Shown here: positions 42,124-50,738 of the stretch, piece by piece | Layout of the letters: every line of letters begins with the position of its first letter | How positions within the stretch are numbered: the stretch's first letter is position 1 | NCBI RefSeq assembly: GCF_900625025.1 | Contig: NZ_LR130578.1 | Coordinates: 186,001-250,000, forward strand | Reading direction: 5' to 3' | Source of the DNA: Lachnoclostridium sp. Marseille-P6806 | GTDB taxonomy: Bacteria > Bacillota > Clostridia > Lachnospirales > Lachnospiraceae | Length of the DNA: 64,000 nucleotides | Translations under genes and position numbers: made by a program | The notes under the pieces: generated by a model | What the model was told of the DNA's origin: nothing | The model's input: the letters and a program-made list of their open reading frames with translations, nothing else | The model's database searches: none

Positions 42124-42879
42124 TCACGCCCGGAGGCGGCCGATGAAGCTCCGCACGCGGGCATTTTCGGTGGAAAAGAGCTCCTCGGGCGTTCCCTCCT
42201 CCTGAATATAGCCGTTCTCCATGAATACGATGCGGTCGGACAGCTCCCGCGCAAACTCCATTTCATGCGTGACAATCACCATCGTCATCCGCTTTCCGGC
42301 AAGAGCGCGAATCACCCGCAGCACCTCCGCCGTGAGCTCCGGATCGAGCGCCGAGGTCGGCTCGTCGAAAAACAGGATCTTCGGGTCCAGCGCGAGAGCC
42401 CTCGCAATGGAAACCCGCTGCTGCTGTCCGCCGGAGAGCTGGCAGGGATATTTGGCCGCGTGATCCGAGAGGCCGAGGCTCTCCATGAGTTCATCGGCTT
42501 TCCGCTCCGCCTCCTCCCGGGAGCGCCCCGCGATGCGCTGCGGCTCGACAATGTTTTTCTTCACGGAATAATGAGGAAAAAGATGAAAACTCTGAAACAC
42601 AAGCCCCAGCTCCCGACGGATCAGACGGAGCTCCTGCGCGGGCGCATAGACGCTCCGTCCGCCCTCCTCCCGTGCCGCGCACCGTCCCCCGATGCGCAGT
42701 TCGCCGCTGTCCATCGTCTCCAGCAGCGTCGCACAGCGAAGCAGCGTCGATTTTCCCGATCCGGAGGGCCCGATGACGGAGAGCACCTCCCCCTCCCGGA
42801 CGGAGAGAGAAATATTCTCAATCACCGGCACGCCGTCAAAGCTCTTTTTCATATGACTGATTTCCAGCAGATTCATCAT
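42124..42879 (-). CDS. Polar amino-acid ABC transporter ATP-binding protein (GlnQ type)
   Basis: 251 aa. Walker A is GPSGSGKST, the Q loop is [12 protein letters not shown], the signature is LSGGQQQRV, Walker B is [14 protein letters not shown], and the switch His is in VTHEME. It has the typical GlnQ/HisP length and wording. Together with the permease 19 bp upstream and the binding protein at 43583 it powers amino-acid uptake. Either of two adjacent ATGs may be the start. It is the last gene of the operon. Confidence 0.95.
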   Translation of the reverse strand: MMNLLEISHMKKSFDGVPVIENISLSVREGEVLSVIGPSGSGKSTLLRCATLLETMDSGELRIGGRCAAREEGGRSVYAPAQELRLIRRELGLVFQSFHLFPHYSVKKNIVEPQRIAGRSREEAERKADELMESLGLSDHAAKYPCQLSGGQQQRVSIARALALDPKILFFDEPTSALDPELTAEVLRVIRALAGKRMTMVIVTHEMEFARELSDRIVFMENGYIQEEGTPEELFSTENARVRSFIGRLRA

Positions 42880-42898
42880 GGTCGCTCCCAGCTCCGGC

Positions 42899-43552
42899 TT
42901 ATATTTTGTAATAATCGTAGTGCTTCTCGATCCGGGCGCAGACCCACGCCACCAGAACGTTGAAGATGTAATAAAACACTCCCGCCGCCATCAGCGGCAT
43001 GAGAGAGGCCTCTTTCGCTGAAATCTGCTTTGCAATGGTAAACATCTCCGCCGTCGCGATGGCAAAGGCCAGCGAGGTGTCCTTGACCAGCGTGATCACC
43101 TCGTTCGTGACCGGAGGCAGAACCCGCTTCACAACCTGCGGAAGAATGATATGAAAGAATGTCTGCGCACGGCTGTAACCGAGGACATGCGCCGCCTCAT
43201 ACTGCCCCGCCGGAATCGATCGAAAACCGGAGCGGTAGATTTCCGCAAAATACGCCGCGTAGTTCAGCGCAAAGGCTAAAATTACCGCCACAAAGCGATA
43301 TGAGGAGGAGATTTTAATATGAAACAGATAAAAGGGCGCGAAATAAATCACGATCAGCTGAAGCATCAGCGGCGTCCCGCGCATAACGGATATATAGACC
43401 TGCACCAGCAGGGAGAGGAGCCGGCTCCGCGTCATCCGGAGCAGCGCAACCACCATGCCGAGGGGCATGGAAAACACCAGCGTCAGTATGAAGATGGCGA
43501 CCGTGACGCCCATGCCCCCCATCAGCTGTATGAAAATCGTTTCTGTACTCAT
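42899..43552 (-). CDS. Polar amino-acid ABC transporter permease
   Basis: 217 aa with about five hydrophobic helices. It has the HisM/GlnP family segments MRGTPLMLQLIVIYF and YFAEIYRSGFRSIPAGQYEAAHVLGYSR, which include the EAA loop contacting the ATPase. GGGGAGAAA precedes the ATG. It forms a homodimeric channel with the ATPase encoded downstream. Confidence 0.95.
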   Translation of the reverse strand: MSTETIFIQLMGGMGVTVAIFILTLVFSMPLGMVVALLRMTRSRLLSLLVQVYISVMRGTPLMLQLIVIYFAPFYLFHIKISSSYRFVAVILAFALNYAAYFAEIYRSGFRSIPAGQYEAAHVLGYSRAQTFFHIILPQVVKRVLPPVTNEVITLVKDTSLAFAIATAEMFTIAKQISAKEASLMPLMAAGVFYYIFNVLVAWVCARIEKHYDYYKI

Positions 43553-43582
43553 ATTTCTCCCCGTCCCCGCGCGGATTCATCC

Positions 43583-44413
43583 TTACTTCCCGATGCAGAG
43601 CGCCTCCGGTACGCCGTAGTCTGCATATTTTTCCGCGATCTTTGCCACCGTTCCATCGGACGCCATCTCATCCAGCGTCTTCTGCACCGCATCGCGCAGC
43701 TCCTCGTTTCCCAGCCGGAAGCCGACGGCATACTGCTCGGTGGACAGATACTCGTCCAGCATGCGGAAGCCGCCGTCCCGTTTCCCGATCTGGTAGCTTG
43801 CGACGCCGATGTCGATGGCCACCGCATCGATCGCCCCCTGCTCAAGATCCATGAACGCCATGTTGTAATCCGCATACTGCGTGAGCTCCGCAAAGGTCGA
43901 AGCCAGCTCCGCCTCGTCGCCCTCGAGAGCGGACAGGGCGCTCGAGTCTTTCTGCACGCCGACCTTTTTGCCGGCGAGCTCCGCAAGGCTTGAAATGCTC
44001 CCGTCGTCGGGCACGACAAAGACCTGACTGTTGTCGATGTACGGGGCGGACCATGTATACTGCTCCTCCCGGCCGTTCATCGTAAAGCCGTTCCAGATGC
44101 AGTCGATGGTTCCGGCGTTCAGCTCGGCGTCCTTGGCATCCCAGTCGATCGGCTGCGCGACAAACGTCCAGCCGTTGCGCTTTGCCGTCTCTTCGGCCAG
44201 CTCCAGATCGAAGCCGGTGTATTCGCCGTCGTCGCCCATAAAGCCGTAGGGCGGAAATTCCGCGTCAAAGCCGACGGTAAAGGTCTTTGTCTCACTGCTG
44301 CCGCAGCCGGCGAAAGCCCCCGCCAGCAGAGCCGCCGTCAGCGCAAGCGCCGCCTTTCCAAGCGCCTTTCTCCCGGATGCCGTGTTTCCGAATACCATTT
44401 TCTTTTTCATCAT
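43583..44413 (-). CDS. Amino-acid ABC transporter substrate-binding lipoprotein
   Basis: 276 aa with GGAGG before the ATG. The N-terminal signal ends AGAFAGC (Cys37), a usable lipobox. The mature part starts KTFTVGFDAEFPPYGF and contains GFDLELAEETAKRNGW and DAKDAELNAGTIDCIWNGFT, the standard polar amino-acid (His/Glu/Cys) binding fold of family 3. It binds the substrate outside the cell and passes it to the permease. The exact amino acid cannot be told. Confidence 0.95.
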   Translation of the reverse strand: MMKKKMVFGNTASGRKALGKAALALTAALLAGAFAGCGSSETKTFTVGFDAEFPPYGFMGDDGEYTGFDLELAEETAKRNGWTFVAQPIDWDAKDAELNAGTIDCIWNGFTMNGREEQYTWSAPYIDNSQVFVVPDDGSISSLAELAGKKVGVQKDSSALSALEGDEAELASTFAELTQYADYNMAFMDLEQGAIDAVAIDIGVASYQIGKRDGGFRMLDEYLSTEQYAVGFRLGNEELRDAVQKTLDEMASDGTVAKIAEKYADYGVPEALCIGK

Positions 44414-44541
44414 TCCAGTCCTCCCTCATTGCTCCCACGTTCCTGCTGTTCCGCCGCTCCGGTATTCCCCGGCATTATCCCGGCGCCCGTCCGCTTTATT
44501 GGTTTACCAGTTTATCACGCTAAATTGCCGCGGCAGAAATT

Positions 44542-44571
44542 ATCCTATCACAGACCGCCTCCGCGCGTCAA
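44542..44571 (-). promoter_or_regulatory. Candidate sigma-A promoter for the amino-acid transporter operon
   Basis: Minus-strand TTGACG (44566-44571), 18-bp spacer, TAGGAT (44542-44547), about 130 bp before the binding-protein ATG. The leader between them shows no obvious riboswitch. Confidence 0.6.
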
Positions 44572-44638
44572 TATCGTCATGGCGAGCCGCTCCGATCGCC
44601 TGAACGCCTGAACGATTCCGATCGGCATGCGCTTCCGG

Positions 44639-45529
44639 TTACAGCATGCGGTTCAGATTCAGGCGGTAATTTTCCCGGAGGTTCCGTATCGTGCCCTGCA
44701 GCTCCTCGCGGAACTGCTGCGCGGGCTCGGACGGAATATCCGCTCCCGCCACAAGAAGCTCTTTCCCGGACGCGGGCACGCTCTGCCGCCACAGCGCCCG
44801 CAGATGCTCGACCTGTCCCGTCCCCGGCTGGGAGGAATAACTCCCGTCCGCCTCGTCCATCCGTTTTTCCAGTTCCATCGAGGCCTCGTAGGCTTCCGGA
44901 TGCCGCGCCACAAAGGCGACATAATCGGTTCCGGGAAGATACATCCGAATCGAGGCCAGATAATCGAGATAATACGCCGTGTCCTCGTTCAGACTCCACG
45001 CGCGCTGAAAGCATTCCGCCGCCATGGCAAAATTGAAGAGGCCGGCAAAAATCACCCCGCGGCTGTGCTCGACCCGGGCGCGGAGCCTGCGCTCCGGCTC
45101 GGGAAGCTCCTCGAGGATCCGTTCGTATTCCGCAAGCGCCTGATAAAAATGGCCGCCGTCCATCATATAATCCGCACGGGCCTCGCGCTGCTCGTAGTGC
45201 GCAAGCCCCTCTCCGGCGCGGATGATGCGGATGATATCCCCGCGTCTCTCCTCCGGGATATAGTCGCTCTCCTCCAGAATCGCCGCCGCAAAATCCGGCG
45301 CCGCCTCCGGTCTGTCCAGATACGGCGCAAGACGCCGCGCCAGCTCGGGAAGCCCACACTCCTCCGAGAGCCACCGCACCAGCTCCGGGTCAAGAAGCTG
45401 CTCGTCCAGAAACTGGGCGCTCTGCGCCATACAGAAGCAGAGTTCCTCGAGCGACCAGACATTCCGTCCCGCCCACTCGATACGATATGGAGCATTCGCC
45501 CGTTTCCCCGTCGTCAGCAGCAGTCCCAT
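44639..45529 (-). CDS. TPR-like protein of the DUF5717/DUF5716 operon
   Basis: 296 aa, soluble, all-helical by appearance. Residues about 1-45 (TTGKRANAPYRIEWAGRNVWSLEELCFCMAQ) form a distinct N-terminal segment. Residues about 120-190 hold at least two TPR-like helix pairs (GGHFYQALAEYERILEELPE; FNFAMAAECFQRAWSLNED). No enzyme motif or signal peptide is seen. It lies 44 bp after the DUF5716 gene and is the last gene of a three-gene operon. TPR proteins usually hold complexes together, so it may be the adaptor of the actin-like protein encoded upstream. I do not recognise a named family. Confidence 0.75.
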   Translation of the reverse strand: MGLLLTTGKRANAPYRIEWAGRNVWSLEELCFCMAQSAQFLDEQLLDPELVRWLSEECGLPELARRLAPYLDRPEAAPDFAAAILEESDYIPEERRGDIIRIIRAGEGLAHYEQREARADYMMDGGHFYQALAEYERILEELPEPERRLRARVEHSRGVIFAGLFNFAMAAECFQRAWSLNEDTAYYLDYLASIRMYLPGTDYVAFVARHPEAYEASMELEKRMDEADGSYSSQPGTGQVEHLRALWRQSVPASGKELLVAGADIPSEPAQQFREELQGTIRNLRENYRLNLNRML

Positions 45530-45573
45530 ACGCTACGCTTTTCCGTCTCCCTATATATCACAGATCCATCTTG

Positions 45574-46938
45574 TCACAGCTCAATCTTGAAATCCCAGCT
45601 CTTCCCGCTCGCCGGAAACAGCTCGCCGAAGCCCAGATCCTCAATGCGGATTCCCAGCTCGCGGGCGCTTTCCATCGCAAGCGACAGACGGATGCGGGTC
45701 GTCCGCTCCGGGCGCTCCGGCGGTTCGGTCAGCCGGAGCGTCTCCTCCCGCACGGTCCCCCCGGTGATCGGAGTGATCACAAGCCGTATCTCCTCTTTTC
45801 CCTCGAGGAAAAATTCCTCCTCCGCCCGCGCCTCGTACCAGCTCGTCCCGGCGCTCATCAGCGGACAGTAGGCGCTGCGCTCATGCCGCAGGGCCACGAC
45901 TCCGATATTGGCGGACAGACGATTTTCATCGAGATAGAAGCAGCGCGCGGCCTCCTCCGGCAGCTCCCGGCGCAGCAGTGCTCCGCAGGCCGCCCCGCGG
46001 CTGTACAGATTGCTGCCGAGGAACACTCTGCGGTGATAGCAGATGTATTCCAGCGAGCGCTTCATCCACTTTTCCTGAAAGCCCTCCCCGATGAGAAAGA
46101 TACTGGAAATTTCGCCCTCAGGTATGGCCTCCCGACAAATTGCAAGAAAGCTCTCATCCCTCCGGTCGGCCTGCGGCGTCCCCGCAGACTCCGCCGCGCC
46201 TGCGGACACGGCGCCCCCGCCGCTTCTTTCTCCCGACGGGCGGACGAGCGGAGAGACCGGCGTCCTCACGGCCTCCGCGGCCATCTCGGGGTATTCCCTG
46301 TTCTCAATAAAGGCAACCGCCGGCGCGGCGCCCCGGTGAAAGCGCATCCGGGACACCGCCATGGGCCGTATGCCGTCATATTCGCACAGGAGACTGTCCC
46401 TTGCGTACATGGACTCCGGCTGGCGAAGCAGAAAATGATAATAGGAATTGCCGTAGCTCTCCTGAAAGAACTCGCAGCCGGGAAGATCCAGAAAGGACTG
46501 CATTCTGTCAAGCGCCTCCGCCGTCCTCCGGTCCAGAACCGCCGTGGTAAAGGTCAGAGCCGCCATCTTCTCCGGCGGCACGTCCCGCGCAAGGAGCGCA
46601 AGGCAGCGCCGCACAAACAGCGCAAGCAGCGAACAGGGATCATACTCCTGTCCCTCGATGGCCACGGCGCGGCCGGAGACCGCCGCCGAGAAAATATGCT
46701 TCGTCAGGGTTCCCCCCGCCTTTGCCCACTCCTCCGACTCGCGGCCGACAAACCAGAGATTCGCTCCGGCTTTCTTGGTGATCTGCGTCGGAATCGAAAA
46801 CTGCTCCGCCCCCTCCGTCATGGAAAAGGTATGCAGCTCGTTCGGCGCGTTGTTCGCCAGATAGGAAATCTGGCTGAAGCGCTCCCCCAGATCGAAGCCG
46901 ACCATATATTTTTTGTCACTCGTTCTGGTATACAGCAT
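45574..46938 (-). CDS. DUF5716-family protein, actin/Hsp70-fold-like
   Basis: 454 aa with GGAGGA close to the ATG. The N-terminus (MVGFDLGERFSQISYL) looks like the phosphate-1 loop of Hsp70/actin-fold ATPases, followed by FSIPTQITKKAGANLWFVGREA-like text. Near residue 290-345 the segments SIFLIGEGFQEKWMKRSL and RVFLGSNLYSRGAACGALL resemble the phosphate-2 and adenosine motifs of the same fold. A Gly/Ala/Ser-rich insert (about 230-260) interrupts the middle. It lacks the peptide-binding domain of DnaK. It belongs, from memory, to the Lachnospiraceae-centred family DUF5716. It is probably a nucleotide-binding regulator or scaffold. The gene lies between DUF5717 (27 bp) and the TPR-like gene (44 bp). 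Confidence 0.78.
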   Translation of the reverse strand: MLYTRTSDKKYMVGFDLGERFSQISYLANNAPNELHTFSMTEGAEQFSIPTQITKKAGANLWFVGRESEEWAKAGGTLTKHIFSAAVSGRAVAIEGQEYDPCSLLALFVRRCLALLARDVPPEKMAALTFTTAVLDRRTAEALDRMQSFLDLPGCEFFQESYGNSYYHFLLRQPESMYARDSLLCEYDGIRPMAVSRMRFHRGAAPAVAFIENREYPEMAAEAVRTPVSPLVRPSGERSGGGAVSAGAAESAGTPQADRRDESFLAICREAIPEGEISSIFLIGEGFQEKWMKRSLEYICYHRRVFLGSNLYSRGAACGALLRRELPEEAARCFYLDENRLSANIGVVALRHERSAYCPLMSAGTSWYEARAEEEFFLEGKEEIRLVITPITGGTVREETLRLTEPPERPERTTRIRLSLAMESARELGIRIEDLGFGELFPASGKSWDFKIEL

Positions 46939-46940
46939 AC

Positions 46941-46956
46941 TCCTCCATGCCGAAGC
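46941..46956 (-). repeat. 16-bp element GCTTCGGCATGGAGGA carrying the DUF5716 ribosome site
   Basis: The minus-strand 16-mer is identical to the one just before hflC (59777-59792). It includes the Shine-Dalgarno GGAGGA. A related sequence lies before the MGH1-type gene (19866-19884). Confidence 0.5.
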
Positions 46957-46965
46957 ACTTTATGC

Positions 46966-49900
46966 TCAGTATCTGCGGAATAACGACTCTACCATATGCG
47001 CGCGGCGGTTGTACTCCTCCAGCGCGTCCAGCGCCTCCTCATAGCGCCCCATCGCGGCGTACATCGAGAGGCGGTTGATCCGGGAGAAGCGGTCCTCACC
47101 GGCATCCGGAATCCGGGTGTCCTGTCCGAACGCCCCGCTCTCCACCGTGTTTTTCTGTTCCGCGTCGTCCGTGATGAAATAGCGCACCTGCTCGCCGAAA
47201 AAGAGGACGAAGCCGACGACATAGATTCCGTCGTACATCTCTTTCATCGGGAGGACCTGATACCGGCTGTCCGGGGAGCTCCCCGAGACCGCCCCCGCTC
47301 CCGCATCCCGGTCGATCACATAATGGAGCAGCATGCTTGCGCCGGACCGGCCCCGGAACTGCATGATCGTCTCATCCGCATATTCCTGCAGCCGGGGGAG
47401 AAGCCCCGAAAACCTCCGGTAGAACGGAAACACTATGTTCTGCCGCAGAAGATCGGCAAGAAAGAGCTTCGCCACACCAAGCTCCTCCTCCGTCATCTCC
47501 CCGGAGCGCCGCGAGAGCTGAAGAAGAAAGGCCATGCGGCACACGTCATAGACCGGCGTCCCCTTTCTGCCGTATTCGGCGATCCGGTCAAACACCGCTT
47601 TTCCGAATGCCAGATCCCCGACAAAATAATAGTGCGCGATCTGCGCGAGGAGCGCCGTGATCGCGGCGTCCGGCATACGGGCCTCCGCCGCGGCGCGGAT
47701 GATATCCTCCTCCGCTTTCAGCACGACCCCCGTATAGAGGAGCTGCGTCACCATGCGGCGGAGAAGCGGCTCCGTATCCGTCCCGAAGCGCTCCGAGGCG
47801 CGGCGCAGCTCATCCAGCTCAGCCGTGAGCCCCTCAAAGCAGCGTCCCATATAAAGAAGAAGATTCTCATTGTACTTGCCGCGGACAAAAACCTCATGGA
47901 CCAGCTCGCCGAGACGCTCATCTTCCTCTGGCTCCTCCTCGGCGATCACGCGGTCAAAAAGCCGCATAAGCACAGCCGGCTCCGAACCGAATGTCCCGTA
48001 GCGGTAAACCCAGTCGAGAGCCTGTTCAAAGCGACCCCGCTGCACCAGATAGAACAGAAGTCCGCCCCGCTCCGCCGCCGAGAGTTCTCCCGGCCGCAGC
48101 TGCGAGAGAAGTCGGTCCGTCTCCCGTGTCATGTCGTGCCCGTCATAGTACGAAAGAAGCTGCATGCGGAGCTCCCTCCGGCTCTCCTCCCGCAGCATCC
48201 CGCTTTCTGAAAGAGCGGCAAAGCGCGCGGCCTCCGCCGGGGAAACTCTCTCCCAGACGCGGGATGACCCGATCTGATACAGGTCAAAATACGGATTCTC
48301 CGTATCATAATCCGCGAGGAGCGGCGCAATATCCTGATAACGCGCAAGGCGCTCCCTTTCACACTTTGCGCTGGCCGCATAGCGGCCGCCCTCCCGGTCC
48401 GCAAAGAAAATATGCACCCTCTCGCCGAACACCGGCAGGATGCAGGCCCCGTCCTGCACCGGATAGACCAGTTCCTCCGCCGCGCCATCATAGCGGAGAA
48501 TGACCTGCGTCACATCCGTACGCTCCGTGCGGAGACGGCAGGAAAACACGCACCAGCAGGCATCCGCCGCATTTTCGCTCCGAATCGTCGTGTTGTCCAG
48601 CACATGCTCATAGAGATAGCACAGCGCCGGCGTGACGCGGCGTCTCGCCAGCTGCTCCATCGCAAAGCTCCGCATCGCCCCGCGATACTGCTGCTCGTAT
48701 TCCCGGGCATACTGCCCCCTGTGCTGATGAACATACTGATAGAGCCGCGCTGTCCTGTCATAGGGCAGTGCGCACGGATAGCCGAAATAGAGAACCACCG
48801 CCTGCGGAATTTCCCCCGCGTAGTCCTCCGGCAGGGACAGCATATAGTACTCAAAGAGGCGGGTCAGGGACAGCTCCCCGCGCACCCCCTCCGCATACCA
48901 CGCAAAGCTCCCGGGCGTCGTCATATTGCCGCGGATCAGCAGAGAGCAGATGCTCTGCAGCGTCTCCGTCACAAAAATATTTGCCCGGAACGCGGCGATA
49001 AAAATGCGCAGAAGAAGCCCCGAGTAGACTTTCCTCCGCCCCGCGAGAAGATTCATCTGACTGACGATCCCTTCGTCAAGCAGTCCTCTCCGCGCCGCAA
49101 AGGAAAGCACCTGCAGCTCAAAATCATCGAGAGAGGCCAGATATTCCGGATGCTTTGCCAGCAGCCTCCACGCCTCGACATAGAGCACGGGGCTCCGGGA
49201 GCCCCGCTCGTACTGTTCGCGGATCAGCTCCCACTTGCTGCGCGGACTGCGATTAAACTCCGCCGCACAGTACATCCAAAGCCATGCGATGCGCCAGTCG
49301 TCCGGACAGCGCCGCAGCTCCTCGCCCAGACGCTCCGCCGCGTCATAGGCGGTCATCGCACTCTCGTCGTCGGCGCAGATCGCACCCAGATACACCCGAT
49401 AGCTGTAAAGGAGAGGATCCTCCCGCCGGAGCCCCCGGTGCTCCGGGTCGGAATAGGAGGGAATTTCCAGCGTCTCCTCCACCCGGCGGTCAAAGTCGAT
49501 CAGCCCCCACGCGGCCTCCCGCTGCTTGCCGCCGCTGATCTGGCAATGCACCTTGAGGAGTGCCGCCATCGGATCATCTGGGGAGAGGCGCTGCATCCGG
49601 TCGACCAGAAACTCGGTCTGCGGAAGCCACTCTCTGCCGCGCAGCTTTTTCGTCCGGAAGTCAAGGTAATAGCTCACGATCCGGGCGCGGATCTGCTCCA
49701 GCTCCCGCCGGTTCAGATAATCCGGCTCCATGGACGAGCTGCGCTGCGACACCTCGATGGGCACCACGATGTCGCACCACGCGCCGCAGATGCGGATCCC
49801 GCCGCAGTTCCGCCCGAAATGGAGGGCCGAGGGATCGACCCTATAATGGATCTCCACACTCTGCCCCTCGAAGTCCTCCTGTGTGACGACGCTCTTCAGC

Positions 49901-50667
49901 GGACAGAGAAAATCCCCCTCCGCGCTGACCGAAAGGGAGGTATAGCCCCAGCCGTTCCGGAACAGGCGGAAATAATATTCATGCCCGGAACCGCTCCCCG
50001 GCACCCCGCCCGCTTCCGTGCGGCTGTACGGAACGCGGAGACCAAGATCCGTCCGGATGAACGTCGTCTCCGGCGTATATTCCATCGCCGCCTTGCGCCC
50101 CGACGAAATCAGAAACTCCTCTACGTTCTGTTCGCTGCCCGGCACGGCGGACAGCCCCCGGTACAGCGCCGCCGTCTCCCCGTCGTCTCCGAGGATATCC
50201 GCAAAGCCCGGCTCGTAAAAAAGACGCGCCGCCTCTTTCCAGTTTTTCTTCGCGAGCGCCGTAAAATCGACCAGAGAGGAGATCGTTTCCTCCCCCGAGA
50301 CAAGGGCCGGGTGCTGTACCCGCACCGTAAACGGCAGGCGATATTCCCCCTGATTGGAGATAATGCGGAAAAATCCCTCGACCGTCTCCCCTGCGCGGTA
50401 GGGCGCGCCGTCAAAGCGCCATGCGATCTCATCCGCCGAGCCGGAAAATTCGCGCGTGAGCAGAAGCATCGATGTCGTCGAGGACAACACGAAGCCCTCC
50501 GCTCCGAAGCCTGTGGGGCCGTAAATCGTAAAGCTCCCGTCCGTCTCCCGCCCCGGCTCGGCCGTGATTTCAAGGCTCGCCGCGGAAAACGTCATCGGAC
50601 CGCGTATGATATGAAATTGTTCGCCCGCAAGATGGTCGGACAGGGACCGCGATAAACTCATAGACAA
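46966..50667 (-). CDS. DUF5717-family large protein, unknown function
   Basis: About 1233 aa. The start is TTG at 50667 (6 nt after GGGAG) or ATG two codons later (50661). The N-terminal roughly 300 residues look like tandem beta-sandwich domains (FHIIRGPMTFSAASLEITAEP; YRAGETVEGFFRIISNQGEYRLPFTVRV). The remainder looks mostly helical and repeat-like, in the style of TPR or solenoid proteins, e.g. LSYYDGHDMTRETDRLLSQL and RGRFEQALDWVYRYGTFGSEP. No signal peptide, membrane helix or catalytic motif is seen. From memory it matches DUF5717, a Lachnospiraceae family. It heads the operon with DUF5716 and a TPR-like protein, and is probably a large cytoplasmic scaffold. Confidence 0.78.
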   Translation of the reverse strand: MSMSLSRSLSDHLAGEQFHIIRGPMTFSAASLEITAEPGRETDGSFTIYGPTGFGAEGFVLSSTTSMLLLTREFSGSADEIAWRFDGAPYRAGETVEGFFRIISNQGEYRLPFTVRVQHPALVSGEETISSLVDFTALAKKNWKEAARLFYEPGFADILGDDGETAALYRGLSAVPGSEQNVEEFLISSGRKAAMEYTPETTFIRTDLGLRVPYSRTEAGGVPGSGSGHEYYFRLFRNGWGYTSLSVSAEGDFLCPLKSVVTQEDFEGQSVEIHYRVDPSALHFGRNCGGIRICGAWCDIVVPIEVSQRSSSMEPDYLNRRELEQIRARIVSYYLDFRTKKLRGREWLPQTEFLVDRMQRLSPDDPMAALLKVHCQISGGKQREAAWGLIDFDRRVEETLEIPSYSDPEHRGLRREDPLLYSYRVYLGAICADDESAMTAYDAAERLGEELRRCPDDWRIAWLWMYCAAEFNRSPRSKWELIREQYERGSRSPVLYVEAWRLLAKHPEYLASLDDFELQVLSFAARRGLLDEGIVSQMNLLAGRRKVYSGLLLRIFIAAFRANIFVTETLQSICSLLIRGNMTTPGSFAWYAEGVRGELSLTRLFEYYMLSLPEDYAGEIPQAVVLYFGYPCALPYDRTARLYQYVHQHRGQYAREYEQQYRGAMRSFAMEQLARRRVTPALCYLYEHVLDNTTIRSENAADACWCVFSCRLRTERTDVTQVILRYDGAAEELVYPVQDGACILPVFGERVHIFFADREGGRYAASAKCERERLARYQDIAPLLADYDTENPYFDLYQIGSSRVWERVSPAEAARFAALSESGMLREESRRELRMQLLSYYDGHDMTRETDRLLSQLRPGELSAAERGGLLFYLVQRGRFEQALDWVYRYGTFGSEPAVLMRLFDRVIAEEEPEEDERLGELVHEVFVRGKYNENLLLYMGRCFEGLTAELDELRRASERFGTDTEPLLRRMVTQLLYTGVVLKAEEDIIRAAAEARMPDAAITALLAQIAHYYFVGDLAFGKAVFDRIAEYGRKGTPVYDVCRMAFLLQLSRRSGEMTEEELGVAKLFLADLLRQNIVFPFYRRFSGLLPRLQEYADETIMQFRGRSGASMLLHYVIDRDAGAGAVSGSSPDSRYQVLPMKEMYDGIYVVGFVLFFGEQVRYFITDDAEQKNTVESGAFGQDTRIPDAGEDRFSRINRLSMYAAMGRYEEALDALEEYNRRAHMVESLFRRY

Positions 50668-50713
50668 ATAATTCTCCCGACAGGAAAACAGACCTGTCGG
50701 GAGAATTATAACA
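50668..50713 (-). promoter_or_regulatory. Extended -10 promoter overlapped by a perfect 17-bp inverted repeat, before DUF5717
   Basis: The minus strand has TGTTATAAT (50705-50713), an extended -10. A perfect inverted repeat (arms 50668-50684 and 50693-50709, 8-nt spacer) starts inside the -10. Its downstream arm contains the ribosome site GGGAGA of DUF5717. It could be a repressor operator, a hairpin hiding the ribosome site, or both. Confidence 0.65.
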
Positions 50714-50738
50714 CGTGCAGTATTCTCAATCTATCGCT

